A DNA stretch of 64,000 nucleotides from Apricaphanius iberus (lineage: Eukaryota; Chordata; Actinopteri; Cyprinodontiformes; Aphaniidae). Both the position numbers and the translations under genes were made by a program. Positions 34,757-46,930 of this stretch are shown here, one piece after another. Position 1 is the first letter of the stretch, and the number at the start of each line of letters is the position of its first letter. The stretch lies in contig JAPXFQ010000840.1 in NCBI GenBank assembly GCA_028564705.1, positions 372,001 to 436,000 of the forward strand, given 5' to 3'. The notes beneath the pieces are model-generated. The model did not search any database. It was not told where the DNA came from and saw nothing but the letters and a program-made list of their open reading frames with translations.

Positions 34757-35467
34757 CAGTTTTGGGCAAGTTACAAAGAAATTGTAAAATATTTCACATT
34801 CCTAGTTACAATGTCAAAAATGTAATATGTTTACATTACATTTTACTGTCTTAAAAATGTAACTGAGTTACACTACTTTAAGTTATTTTTGGCAAAATAT
34901 CTCAAATATCTAACAAGACTTCTGACCACCGTAACCTATCAATTTACATTTCAAACAAGTGTCAAACAACAAATACTGTATTTTTTACACTTTTTTATTA
35001 AAATTAAGTCTCAAGTTCCTTTGCATGCCTTCAATTTCATGGTAATGTTTGTTCGATCTAATCAAAAGAAGGTGCTGAAAGTGCTCATCACAAAGATGGT
35101 TGACAAAGATGAGACTCCGATGTCTGAAGTCTTACAGCAGATGGTTAGGAAAACAGTGTGAATAATGCCGCTGTTTAAATATACAGTCAATCTTTTCCTC
35201 AGCCTTCCTGACTCTCTGATGCTTTGGTTTTGAGCAACAGGAAGTGGATGGTGGATCTTGTTCTACCGCATCCAGCTTGATTTGGTCTGTTGCATTAGTT
35301 GGCCAGAAAAACTATTTAAAATGCATTTGTAACTTGAGTTACTGAAATTGTAACTAGTAATATATTCCTGTATATTTTGTAAATAATGTATTACATTCCT
35401 CAGTTACTGAAAAAAATTATCTATTCCTGTTACTCATTACTTTTGTAATGCATTACTCCCAACACTG
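34757..35467. mobile_element. Complete non-autonomous hAT element, 711 bp
   Basis: The 8-bp duplication ctcatcac at 34749-34756 and 35468-35475 is perfect. The termini are CAGTTTTGGGCAAGTTAC and, inward on the other strand, CAGTGTTGGGAGTAATGC. CAGTG.TGGG ends with AGTAA-type subterminal words are a common fish hAT pattern. The 90-codon frame at 34889-35161 has no hAT signature, although its second half, MVDKDETPMSEVLQQMV, looks less random than the rest and is of unknown origin. Confidence 0.92.
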
Positions 35468-35475
35468 CTCATCAC

Positions 35476-36140
35476 AGGGTCAAACAGTCGACAGCAATGC
35501 ATCCACAAATGTTTTTGACTGTTCTCCCCTTAGCTCTGTTACACAGACTCCTCACGTAAAGTGCAGCAGACAAGTGCCACAAGTTTTTTTACTCGCTCGC
35601 TTAGATCCTACCCTCACTAAGGTGGATTGGACAAGTTTAACAACACAACAAATTTAGTTTAAGAAATGTACTTTGGAAACAAACTGCTGCGAATGTAAAG
35701 TATTTTATCAAATAACATGATGAAATCCTGTGGTTGGATTATAACTTTTTAACTATGAATACTTTTTAAATTATAACTGAACCTGTATTTATTGTGATTT
35801 TAACCAGGGGTTTTTAATATATTTATCACATTTTTAGCATTAGTATTCACATTAATTATTTATATTTTAGCCTGTGTTCTGAAATAGATATTTTAAATCA
35901 GGTGACATAATAATGTGGTTCTGCCACATATGTCTAAATAACCTCAGCAAATAACATGGCTTGGTCCAGATCCAATAATTGTACCATCTGGTTGTCTGAC
36001 TCACCAGACAAGAGCACTTCCATCTTTATGTAGCTCCTCCACTCATTACACACTGATGCATTCTGCAACAGAACACCGCAGTTGTATTCCAGGGCTTTCG
36101 CTTTGTGCTTTTTGATGGCAGTCAGTTAGAGCTTGCTACT
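35476..36140. other. No recognised feature
   Basis: AT-rich flank between the hAT element and the THAP-like fragment. Confidence 0.45.
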
Positions 36141-36303
36141 GCAAACATATTGTTTCGTGTTTGCGTGTTTCCAAATTGCACAAACGAAATTACCAAGTGG
36201 ATCAAGTTCAGCTTCCACAGACTCCCTTTCTGTAACCAGCTCAGACTACAGCTGCAATGGCGGATGGGTGTGCAAGTTGGAATCAGTTTAAATAAAAGCC
36301 TGT
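36141..36303 (+). pseudogene. Possible THAP zinc-finger N-terminal fragment
   Basis: The frame contains CVFPNCTNEITKWIKFSFHR followed by LPFCNQLRLQLQW. C-x4-C, F-S-F-H-R-L-P and a following Trp are the first-half hallmarks of a THAP domain: C-x(2-4)-C, then FHR.P....R..W. The cysteine codons are at 36162 and 36177. The C-terminal C-x2-H is not present before the stop at 36303. No start codon or splice site is convincing. It may be a piece of a THAP-bearing transposase or of a host THAP gene copy. Confidence 0.45.
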
Positions 36304-37980
36304 AAACACCCCTGCAGGCAACAAGGAAGCACCTCCAAGATGCCCCAAACTCACAGGGGAATAGGGCTAGGGATTTGTAACAAAATATTGGTAAAATGAA
36401 AGATTTTTGTAACAAATAATGCCTTATTTAGAGGCTGCATGTTGGTTGCTTCAACAACCCCCATTATATGGATATACGCTGACTGCAAATGGATCAAAAC
36501 ATCTTCCAAAGGATGTCAAGTGACTTCAAACTTGTTTTGGTGAGTAAAAGGGGGCATTTCCTCCGGATAGTTCAGGAAACTCAGTTCGATTGGGGACCAA
36601 ATTTGCAACACTGTTGCTGTTTTAGCTGGTATGCTTCGACTTACATCGCTCATTATGTCAAAAGATCCAAAGCTTTTTTCACAACAATTTCATGTCTCCA
36701 CCTGTGGTGGTGCTGTGGTGATGCTGCTCTTCTTCGTGCTGCGGGGGACACTTCACAGTACGGTGAAATGTAAGCAAACATGAAGCTGCAGCAGATTGTG
36801 GCAGTTTTATAATTTCTCTGTTGTTGGGCAAATGGGCAAAATCAATACTGTTGCAGCAACTCAGGATGAAGAGACAAGAGGCAGAGGACTATGGAGAATG
36901 CTGCTTTCTTTACATAAGACGGCTCCATATGAGGCACTGTGGTATGAGTAGGGGCATGTACAACTTCACAGCACAGATGTCCTCCTTATATAGACAGAGA
37001 GAAAGGTCTCACATCTATCCAGCATGCGCAGGTGTTTAGATTGTATTTACCCAGGATGCCCTGCACAGTAGTCCACTGCCTTACTTTTGATGTAGTCCCA
37101 GGTTGTCTTCCCGCTTCTTCCCATCAAATCTAAGCAGAGTTTGTTTGAATTGAACTGGGAAATACCTTTTCGGGCGGACTAGAGTTTTCTACTTTGGTCC
37201 GAATCAGAGTTTGATTGCCCATTCACACCTCCCCAAGGAACTGGTTTTCCTGGACAAAGGACCTAGACTTCTATTCAAGCTGACTAAAAAGGGCTTTTGT
37301 AAATGCACCCTAAGGGAAAGAAATTAATGCTACAAACATGGCCCAGGGTTTAAAAAAAATGGTCCTTCTTCTTCAAGTCCAAGACTATCATCCTAACGTT
37401 CTAAACCTCAAATGACAAATTACAACACCCCCCCCCCACCCCACCCCCATCCCGATCCAGGCAAGTCTGCATTAAACAGAAAAAGAATATGAGTTTCTTG
37501 AGAGTTTGTTCAGAAGTGATGGTAGGAAAACGAGTGGGAATGAAGGAATGGGGCATCACAAAATATGGTCACTGTTGTGATAAAGAAAGAGTGAATTTAA
37601 AAAGCAAAGCTCACGATTTGTCTTTTCACCTATACTCTGACCCTCACCTCTGGTCAGTAGACATAGATTATGTCTAAAAGAACAAGATCCTATGTAGAAG
37701 TGACTAAGGTGAAGTTCGTCTTCAGGGTGTGGTGAAGAGCCCTGTCACTAGGGTTACCCCAGAGAAGAGACACTGCTCCTCTAGGGTGAAAGGGTCAGTT
37801 GCAGTTTTCTTTATGGTAGTTAAATTATACAATGACATGTAGGTTTTATCTTTTAAATTTAAGTTCTAATTATATTTTACTTTTCCCATTTTGATGAACA
37901 TTAGTGTATTTAATTTTTCCTTGCTGCCAGAAAAGTTCAGTTTTACCCACGTCACTCCTGACACCAAGCATTAATTATAT
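36304..37980. other. No recognised gene; possible decayed MITE and a C-rich tract
   Basis: ACTTTGGTCCGAATCAGAG at about 37192 and GACCAAATTTGCAACACTG at about 36595 resemble paired words of a fish Harbinger-type MITE but lack clean ends. A C-rich tract with CCCCA words lies at about 37427-37450. Confidence 0.3.
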
Positions 37981-38050
37981 AAAATCAAATCAAACTTTAT
38001 TTCTAAAGCGATTTTCATACAAAAAAATGCAGCTCAAAGTGCTTTACAGA
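37981..38050 (-). mobile_element. LINE 3' end (L2-like), minus strand
   Basis: The minus strand reads CTGTAAAGCACTTTGAGCTG, then TTTGTATGAAAATCGC and AATAAAGTTTGATTTGATTT. This is the conserved 3' tail of fish L2-type LINEs, ending in short TGATT repeats. A comparable tail ends the LINE at 50530-50610. No body is recognisable upstream. Confidence 0.7.
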
Positions 38051-38364
38051 TTACAAATGTATAGTTACAGATAAATCACTTTTTGCATAATATAGACCCA
38101 AAATATTAACAAGCAACTGGTATACCCATGTAAAATAAAATACTGTATAAATGTAACTTTACATTTTGATAAATGTAAAATGCTCTTTAGTTGTAAAATG
38201 TTTTTACATCCTTTCTTAAATCATGTTTTTAAGACATCCAACCTGTCAGCTATTTTCTGTTACATGTTATATATTGTGGTTTAAATGATTCACAACAGAC
38301 TGCAGATTATCTTGCCCTACCCAACGAGGTGACATGGTTTACTGACACCAATTTAGAAGTTTAC

Positions 38365-38925
38365 TGTGGTAGAAATCTGGGTGTCTGAGAGGCCTCGGAT
38401 GAGAGAATAAAACAAAGTGTCAGCTATATTCGTACATAGTTTATTTTACGTGCACAGAGGGCCTCCTGCTGAGAACCCCGAGGTTTCAGCACAGATGCAT
38501 GGGTATATATAGTAATCAGCCAAACCCTATTGAATCAGCTTCTGAACGATCATTACATCCTACAGTTATGGTAAGATAACTAACACTCTGTTCTATGCAT
38601 CAGAGGATAATCACAAGACCAATCACAGAACAACATGGAATAGGTAAACACAGGATCTGTCATGAGGCAACAATGGATGTGTCACTGGATAATCAGAATA
38701 TAGATAACAATAAGGGATACTTAGTATAATGCTGAGAAAGACATTCAAAGGATCTCTCATTAGTCAACACCAGATAATAACAGAGTTGTCATAAGTCAAG
38801 ATGAGATGTTTACATACAATTGGTTATTGTTTGTACCTTAGAATCAGAACAGTTATCTAAGAGCTGAGTAAGAGAATTAAACCTTTATAAATGTCCCAGC
38901 ATTAATAATAACATTTTCTGTCACA
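38365..38925 (-). mobile_element. Solo LTR of an endogenous retrovirus-like element, 561 bp
   Basis: The segment starts TGTGGTAG and ends CTGTCACA, giving TGTG...CACA ends. It is flanked by a perfect 5-bp duplication, TTTAC, at 38360-38364 and 38926-38930. The minus strand has the order of an LTR: a long U3, a TATA box (complement of 38503-38513), a polyadenylation signal AATAAA (complement of 38440-38445), then U5 ending ACCACA at 38365. Recombination between two LTRs removes the internal genes and leaves exactly this structure. No viral coding sequence remains in the window. Confidence 0.85.
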
Positions 38926-38930
38926 TTTAC

Positions 38931-40433
38931 AGTGAGAATCACTTCTTAGCGCTCTTGTGTTGTAACTCTTAGCATAGTTGGAAATATGCAAAGAAAGTGC
39001 AGATAACAGATTCCAAAAACCAAACAGCAGTACACAGAAGGTATTGATTAGACTTTCCCCACTATAAGTGGTGTGCTTTCAATAGCATACTTAATAACAA
39101 AACAAGTCATAATAGAAAGTCATGAATCAGTGGAAGGGCCATTAAAAAATGGTGAGCTCTGGTCTAAGCTTTTAATAAATTAAGCATGTTGGCAGAAAGG
39201 TACCACCGTCAGCATAAATTAGATGTTATTTAATTTTCAAAGACTGATTTTTGCTTTAAATTGTGTGTTTTTTTTCTTCAATAAGGTGGTGAATTGAGTG
39301 TGGGCAGAGGATTTAATTCATATTGGGAATTAATGGATTAGGAAAACTGCTGTTTATGCCTAATGCCTGCAATATTTTATTGGAAAAGGTCAACAAGACT
39401 TCATTTTGGCTTAATTTAATTTTTTTGTCTTAGCAACTGTATGACTTTTGCAAAGGTTCATCTAACTCTTCCCTTAGGAGAATTTTGACTTTTTTTCTCT
39501 CAACTACCAATTTAAAGGTAATAGGGCTAAACAGATATGACTTTTTTTTTGCACTGTACTAGACACCCTTCTAGCTCATCCAGCAGAGGTTCCACTTACA
39601 AGCAGACAGTTGCTCCGTGCAATAGAGGAAATAAAGGGGATTATTGGTCTGAATCTGTCTGTGTGTGTTTAAATAATGCCTGGGAGCAAAGGTATCTCCA
39701 CAGACGGACAAAGACACGGCTTATTAAGTGACAATGCCTTCAACAACAAGCATAAGCTGAAGAAGCATGGACGCAAAGTCATCGATTTGATTATTTCAAA
39801 GGTAACAACCGTTGGTCGTTATGTTTACAGTTTGGGCAGCAACAGATGGTTCATGTAAACAGATACATCCATAGTTCTCAGGTCAAATTTAAAACAGATG
39901 CGGAATGGAACTTTTCTTTGTTGCTTTTTATTAATATGAAAATGTAAAGAGAAAATAATTTTCAAGAACCAAAAATTACATGAAATAGTATTTCTTCAAC
40001 ATAAAATCATTAGTTCTAAACTGCTGATCAGTCTAAGTAAGTGGACAATTGGTACATAACAATCATCACAATAATTCGGATCATCAACATGATAAGGTTT
40101 TCAACTAAGCATCAGGTTTTGAGATAGCATCTTTGCAATCCATTATAATTATCATATCTGATTATTTTATAATATTTTAAAATAAAAACAACACAAAATA
40201 TAATAAAATATAAAAATAAAATAACACAAACCCATTTTTGTTTTAGTTTTTTTTTTATCCAACCCAGGTCTCTTTATCTATGTCAACATAAACTGAAAGT
40301 TAAAAAAATATATGTAAAAAAACTATTGACATTTGCATTTTAAATTTCCAGTTGGCACAATGCCCTAAAAAATTCTGCATAATCTTTCTATCTTAATTGA
40401 GTATCATGCCTCTAGCTGTGACAGTAAGCATGT
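38931..40433. other. No recognised gene
   Basis: AT-rich. Frames at 39537-39858 show no known motif. Confidence 0.4.
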
Positions 40434-40530
40434 GTTGTTGCTTACGTTTGTTTTTCCTTGTGATAGACTGGCGACCTGTCGAGGATGTAGCCTGTCTCTC
40501 GTCTCAATGATCTCTGGAAACCTCAGGCAG
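40434..40530 (+). repeat. Decayed dispersed repeat with GACTGGCGACCTGTC core
   Basis: TTGTGATAGACTGGCGACCT, then GTCGAGGATGTAGCCTG and TCTCGTCTCAATGATCTCTG, match an abundant fish repeat that I recognise by its GACTGGCGACCTGTCCAGGG-type core. Ends are not defined. Confidence 0.6.
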
Positions 40531-42282
40531 GTTTTTGTTATGCCAGCGGTGTCACTTTCATTATGCTTTTCTTTTGTTGGGACAAAATTACCACCAGCTC
40601 CTTTCAGCACAGTTTTGCATAATGCAAACTGTTTTGGAAAGCAAAAAGTAACTTAATTTGTCTATGAGGAAAATAATAGACATTAAAATTGGCAGGCTCT
40701 CCCCTAAATGCACACATACTTTACATACTTTATTTAGATGTGCTGAAATTTTAGAAGAAACAGCAGAAGCTCTGTAGAAGTCAGCTGTTTGCTACTGAAC
40801 GTTCAGAGAGAAGCCTTTTATTTTGAACGGATGTTAGGACCAAAATCGACTTCTGCATCTCAGAATCAGACACATGCAATCTCAAGTTTGCATATATTTC
40901 GAACCTGCTAATAGGTTTGTGCATCATCCCCAGAGTCTTTCGCTGTTGCTCTTTTACAACGAGGCCAGTTAATGGCTGCACAAGTTTAGATGTGGAAATA
41001 TGTTTTGTGAAAGCTTAACATAGTCAGAGTTTAGTCTGACTTGCTTGATGGGAGAAAAAAAAGATGAAGACTAATGAGCAGGTTAACTTAAAGAGCCGCC
41101 TTATGAAATTGCCGGCCGACAGTGTCTTCAAGTATGGTTTTAATAGCTTTGTGCACTGCTATGTAATTATGTCTGGGGTAATTACCATGCTCTGGGATGT
41201 ACTTGAGAAACCAAGACTATGTAAGTGTGTCTGCTGTAAATTAATGTGTGGCTGGCTGCTACTGGTCTAAGGCCTGGATCACAATTGTCTGCACACAGCA
41301 GCGATTTAAAAAAATCATGAATATATCTGTTTTTTGTTCTACAGTGTGTGGTGTTCAGTCACACAAAAACTGTTCCCACTGAGCGTTTGCTGCTGACACT
41401 TGTCTTCGCAAACAAAAAAATCTGTGCTGTGCACAAAAAAACCTAACCTGAATTTAAAATAAAGAATTCATTTTGTCGTATTTTGCGGTGTGAGCCAATG
41501 AACAAAAGTGTTGATATACAGTTCCAGTAGTCCACCTGCTCCCCTCCAATTAGAAAAACACACACTTGCCTGTGACCATTATCCATGGCTGTTTCCACAT
41601 CAACGTGGCCGAGACCCATACACCAACACAACACTGTAACTATGTGGTTGTCATGGTCTTCCTGTCTGTGTGTTGGTTTGTGTTAGAATGTGAGACTACT
41701 TCTTTTAATCAATAATCATCATTTTAATGTGACTGAGGTCACTTTATTATGTTGTTCAGAAACATGTTCAATGTCACAGTTTATCCAATTGAACAGATGC
41801 AGCTCTGCAGGCTTTATTCACACTTTTTACTTGTTCATAATTTGTCAGCCCAACATACAAAATATATTCACAACTGAATAAAACGTGTTAAAATGTGTCA
41901 CATGATTGTATGTTTGCACAAAGTACTGCAGCAATTTCCCAATGTTGTAAATCTGCTCAACATTTGGCACTAAAACCTCTCTGATTCTGAAACACAAATG
42001 CTGATTAATTTATTGTTGGTATTTTTTTTAAATAAAATAGTGGTAACGGCAGAAGCAGCTGCTCTACTTGCTAAGATATGAAGGTAATATTTTTTTTTCA
42101 CTGGGAAACCTGACCCAGACTGATATCTGTTTTCATGCATTTTTGGACTGCGGTCAAGTCAGCCGAATAATAATAAATGCTTCAAAGGTGCATCGCAACA
42201 TCTCTGTCTGTCAGTTTGCTTTCTGATTGGCTACACGTCACACTCAACAGGCTGGACGTTGGTGCTCGGAACACACACACGG
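40531..42282. other. No recognised gene
   Basis: The part at 41060-41270 is less AT-rich and contains GTAATTATGTCTGGGGTAAT, so it may be conserved non-coding DNA (guess). The part at 41268-41640 begins with repeat-like text (GGCCTGGATCACAATTGTC) and may be a decayed MITE. Confidence 0.35.
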
Positions 42283-42465
42283 CAAGAAAATCCAACATGT
42301 TGGATATTCCTGATTTGCAGTCGAAGCGGTCCCAACGTCCTTCCAGTCGGACCAGATTACTCACAAAACACCACATATGGCAGGAATAGCTGTTAGGATT
42401 ATCTTAAGAGGCATCCCAATAATCAGGGTTTGTCGGAAGGTGAAAATCGGGGCAAACATCAGCAT
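42283..42465 (-). repeat. Dispersed repeat, copy B (minus orientation)
   Basis: Its complement contains GACTGCAAATCAGGAATATC, then CAACATGTTGGATTTTCTTG, and further left a CTGATTATTGGGATGCCTC block, matching copy A at 31380-31545. The left part of the element in this orientation may begin AGCCCAGGTTCACAAGAC, the complement of about 42476-42493. Confidence 0.7.
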
Positions 42466-42493
42466 AGAAATAATGTCTTGTGAACCTGGGCTA

Positions 42494-45400
42494 AGAGAAA
42501 ACTTTTAGAAAACAATATTGTTTAATTTTCTGCTGAAAATAGAAAATGTTATACTAATAGTAATGGTTGTACTATTTATTAACTGAACTCTGAGATAAGA
42601 TCAAGTTTTGACATGGTTAATTGATTTAGTCGTGCTTTGGAGATCACATAATATTGTTAAGTCTAAGTAACAGCAGTTGCACTTTAGAGTTTAGAATCAA
42701 TTTATCTGCTTTAACAATCTAAGTTATTTGCTTTGATGAATCAATTATTTTGAACATGTAATTGTTAGTAAGGCACAATATTTTAAAAAAAATAGGATTT
42801 TGTATCCTCAGAATAAAAACAGATATCACCTTAAAAATGGAACAAGCTCTGTTGTGCTCTGTTGCTTCTGGTGCTTGAGACATCGAAAAACCTGTCAAAA
42901 TCACAAGTTTACAAGTCATTCTCCAGAAAAATTACCTTGTGAATGATCTTGTCAGCAATAAATGGCCTATAAAAAAGATTTTGAATAGGTCTGCAATTAA
43001 TCCTGGACTACATCTCATTGAAACTGTTGGAAAGAGCCTGAAAAGGCCACAGTAGAAATTACTTTTGCTCTAAAGAGGTAAACGAGTATAAAGAAGAAGT
43101 ACAAGCAGACAGTTGAAAGAAGCACGTTGCTACACTCGAACATCGTAAAGATTCCAAAATGTCAGAAGCCAGCATATTACATGAAATGAGACTTTTTTTG
43201 GGTAATTTTTTAACAATGAAACAGTAGAAATAGATATAGCAAAATCTTAAAATATACATTTGAGATCATTTGTTACAAATATTATTTGTTCAATGAAGGT
43301 AGAATTATCAATTATCAGTGATGGGAAAGAATTTGCCCAACAGCTTCCTATTTTGTATTCAAGTACAGCTTGAAGACTAGGCTGTTTAAATATCAAAACA
43401 ACTCGAAAGTGATTTAAGCATGTTTTTTTTTTTCAAAATATGGGCTAATTAAAAAAATCTACACATTAACACTGTTATCAAGTGGTTATACTTTTTTCTG
43501 CTATGGCTATCTTTGCTTGTACTGTGTATTAAACTATATCTCCAGTTAGTTTTATACTTTCAACTTTTCTAAGTTAAACTACGTGAAATCAAATTAATTT
43601 CAGGAAATGAAAGGAAGGTATTTATGAAAGTTCCTTTTTTGTGTGTGTTGATGTAAATACAAAAAACTTCATATGCGGATTTGTAATGATTTTTCTGGAT
43701 TAAAGTGCATCAATAACACAAAAAAGTATACTAAACTGTGACTTGTGTGTTCTGCTATACCCTAACTGGTATATTTCAATTTAGTTTGCAATTATTGAAT
43801 TTCCATTCCGTTTGGGTTTGGCAATAATAACATTATATAACACATTTTGGGAATGAACAATAGATCTGGTCATATTTTGTTTAAGAACCCAAGTCTGTAC
43901 AGAGTAGCTTGATCATTGTGGACATACCGATGTATAAATTAATGTAAGGAGAAAGCAAATTTATAAACATACAGTTCCAAATTAATCCAAAAGTTTAAAT
44001 CCAGCTATTATAGTAATACATTTTTTATTAATTTTCAACTTTAATTTGTTTACTTAACCATCATCTTTGCAGGCTGGAGTGATTATTTAAGAAAGAAGAA
44101 TTAATTCCACAATTCTGAATTTATATTGATTTTATGCAACAAAAACAAAATATAAATGTGGTTTATAAGGGGTATTATTAGGGGTATAATTTGACCCTCT
44201 ATGGATCAAAGCAGTCAATTTTATTTTTAAAATATATTTAAAATGTATTTTCATATAATCTTTCTACCCTAAAAAAATAAAGAGTTAAAATGTGCTTTGT
44301 ATAAATGTAACTTGAAGATCAAATTAAAGTAAGATTCATCCCCATTGGTTTAATGTATTTCAAAGATTTTGCTTTAAGAAAATAAAAAACTCCTGATCAA
44401 ACTTTAAGTATTGGAGTCGGAAAGGAAGAAAAGGAATATTTCTTGTCTGAAAAACTAAATGACTAAAGAAAAAAACAAGTCTAAAAGACTAAAACAGATA
44501 TTTCAGGGAATAGCCAGGAAAAACACCTCATTTTGCTTTATCCACTTGTGATATTTTCAGTTTTTATTTTTTCATTTATTTCATTTTGTATTATATATGG
44601 CAAACATGTGTGCATCCTTCACTTAGATGAAAATGTCAGTGAAAACAGAACTAATCCTCCATATCTCGGTGAATTGGAATGAAGGACAGTTCTTCACTTA
44701 ACCAATGTCCTTGGTGAATTATGCTGATTAGATCAAAAACTCTGTGCAGCTGTGACTTCCTCTGAAAATAACTCTGAAAGTGATGCACTTGGGGGAAAAA
44801 AAAACTACTTTGATTTAAAACGCTGATTATATGGATTATCTCGGTTTGAAGCAGATGGGGCTTGTATTATAAAAGTAGGTTCAAGAGCCAGTGGCATTCA
44901 TTTTGAGTAATAGATTTGTTATTGAGTTTGTTTCTATGAATGTTCAGAGTATATCAAAGGTTAATGAATCTTAAACAATTGCCTAACCATCCTAAACACA
45001 AGCTGATCTTCGGGCATAGTTATTCTTCTATAATATCTTTAAAACTTTATTATCCTTAAATGACAGAATATTTAGATTTGGAATTTTGTGGAACATGAGA
45101 TTTACATAACAGGCATGCTGCCAATAAATCTCCACCATCTCCACTCAAAAATAAAACCTCAGATTTACTTAAAAATGTTCTGTCAAGTGCTTACACACAA
45201 CTGCTTTGAATAACAGCTAAAATACTTGGTTACCTTGTAAATAAGCAGGTAGCTTAACAGTTAACACTTTCCATTCAGAGGGCCAAAGAGTTCTTCATGT
45301 TCAACCATCTTGTTCAGGTCTGCTATACTGTTTAGGTGATGAGCACTGAACGCAGTACAGGTTGAACTGTGGGATAAATGGGGCGGATCATTCTTCCCAT

Positions 45401-46679
45401 ATCGGTGTATAATTATCCTGTTTAATTGCATAATTTCTACAGCTTAACCAACCCACTTTAACAATTTGATTTCAACATGCCTAGTTTAAAAAAAGCTTTA
45501 CATTGAATTCAATTCACCTAATTTCTTTTTAGGATCATATTCCAATAATAAGGATTGCACTAATTGTCACGAGTGAAAAACGTAGCTATCGCTATTGTCT
45601 GCATTTAAACAATAGTTTCATTTGCTTTGTGTTTTAAGAAAAGAGATTTACTGAAACAAAATAAGTCCCCTAACCCCCTAACCCTCTTTTCACATTATCT
45701 TATATTAGTATCGGGGGAAATTACTTTCAACCAATCTTTCCGAAGAATGAACTCACAAAAGGGAAAAAATGCCTCCCACTGGTTTATTCCCTTTGATAAT
45801 ATATAATATATTTGTGTGTGTTTGTGTGTGTGTCAAATACAAAATAATAACTGTGGATAATTTAGGGAAGAAGATGTGTGATCTGATACACTGTACTCAA
45901 ATATGGTGAAATTTTAAATAAAATGTTTGAAATCCAATAAATCAGCACCTAAAGATTGATTCATGCCACCATTTTCACCTCATTTGTTTATTTTTCTCTG
46001 CACAATGGAGTATTTATTAGAGAAATTATATATAAATAAAAAGCAAATATGCAAATCAACTGAAATATGTAGTCCTCTCCTACAGATCAGGACCAATTCT
46101 GTGTTAGTGGGCATTAATTTGTGCTGTATTATCTAATGAGGTAGGATACTGTAAGACCCTCCGATTGTTTAAATCTTATTGCACATTTCTCAACAGACAT
46201 AAAGGAGATATGCATTATTTTTGACACTTATCTATTCAGTTTCAGTGCTGAATTTATAAGGCAGTGTTAAGTCAGCATATTTTTTTTTTCTTCCACCACC
46301 TCTTCTGTTCCTCCTCTGAGTTTTTTGCTGGTAAAAAACTCAAAATAAAATCCACTGCTAAAACATAGCTCCCATTTTAAGTCACGGCACAACACAACTG
46401 AGAAAAGTCATCCCCTGTGAAAAAAGGCCAGTGCCTTCTTTTGGGAATGGATCACAGTGGAGCAGTAATGAAAAAAATGGCTAGCCAGGGAAGTCACAAA
46501 GAAATAGACTGGAGGGTTATACTGTGTCCAATCTGTGTGGGGCACATCAATAAGCTCTATGAATCCATTTATTTCTGGGTCTAGAATGTAGGCTTTTCCA
46601 CAACAATCATTACAAAACACAACAAATTCTGCTGCCATTATAAAAAAAGAGAAAGCAAATATGAAAAAACCCTACCAGT
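42494..46679. other. Long AT-rich stretch with no recognised gene
   Basis: Apart from the small repeat at 43318-43400 and a short (TG)n at about 45811-45832, I see nothing. The 76-codon minus-strand frame at 46408-46638 has no known motif. Confidence 0.4.
43318..43400 (+). repeat. Dispersed repeat fragment, related to 57705-57790
   Basis: Shares GGGAAAGAATTTGCCCAACA versus GAAGGGATTTCCCAACA, then CAAGTACAGCTTGAA versus CAAGTACAACTGGAA, with the downstream ATTTAAGCA word also shared. Confidence 0.45.
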
Positions 46680-46930
46680 GCACTCCATAGCAATCATTTT
46701 GGCAGCACCATGTTGTGGGGATGCTTCTCTTCAGCAAAGAGGACAACTCTTTAAATTTAACAGGAAAATTGATGGGGCTAAATATAGGGAAATCTTGGAA
46801 AAAAAGAAAACCTGTTAGTGGCTGCAGAACAGTTTAGACTTGGTTCACCTTCCAACAGAGCTTTGACCCTAACCATACAGCCAGAAGTGCAAAAAGGAAT
46901 GGTTTAAATTGATAGAGACATTATATGCAT
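46680..46930 (+). pseudogene. Second Tc1-like transposase fragment, different lineage
   Basis: Across shifting frames the plus strand gives FKFNRKIDGAKYREILEKK, then FTFQQSFDPNHTARS and KEWFK. Tc1 transposases of this lineage have KMDGAKYR.ILEEN, then FQQDNDPKHTA and EWF. The Asp of QQDNDPKHT, a DDE catalytic residue, is replaced in QQSFDPNHT. Upstream GCAGCACCATGTTGTGGGGA matches the usual AP.MLWG block. Ends are missing, and the L2-like LINE begins about 100 bp downstream. Confidence 0.75.

Noticed and set aside
34889..35161. Frame inside the 711-bp hAT as its transposase
   Set aside because: It is too short and lacks hAT catalytic or dimerisation motifs.
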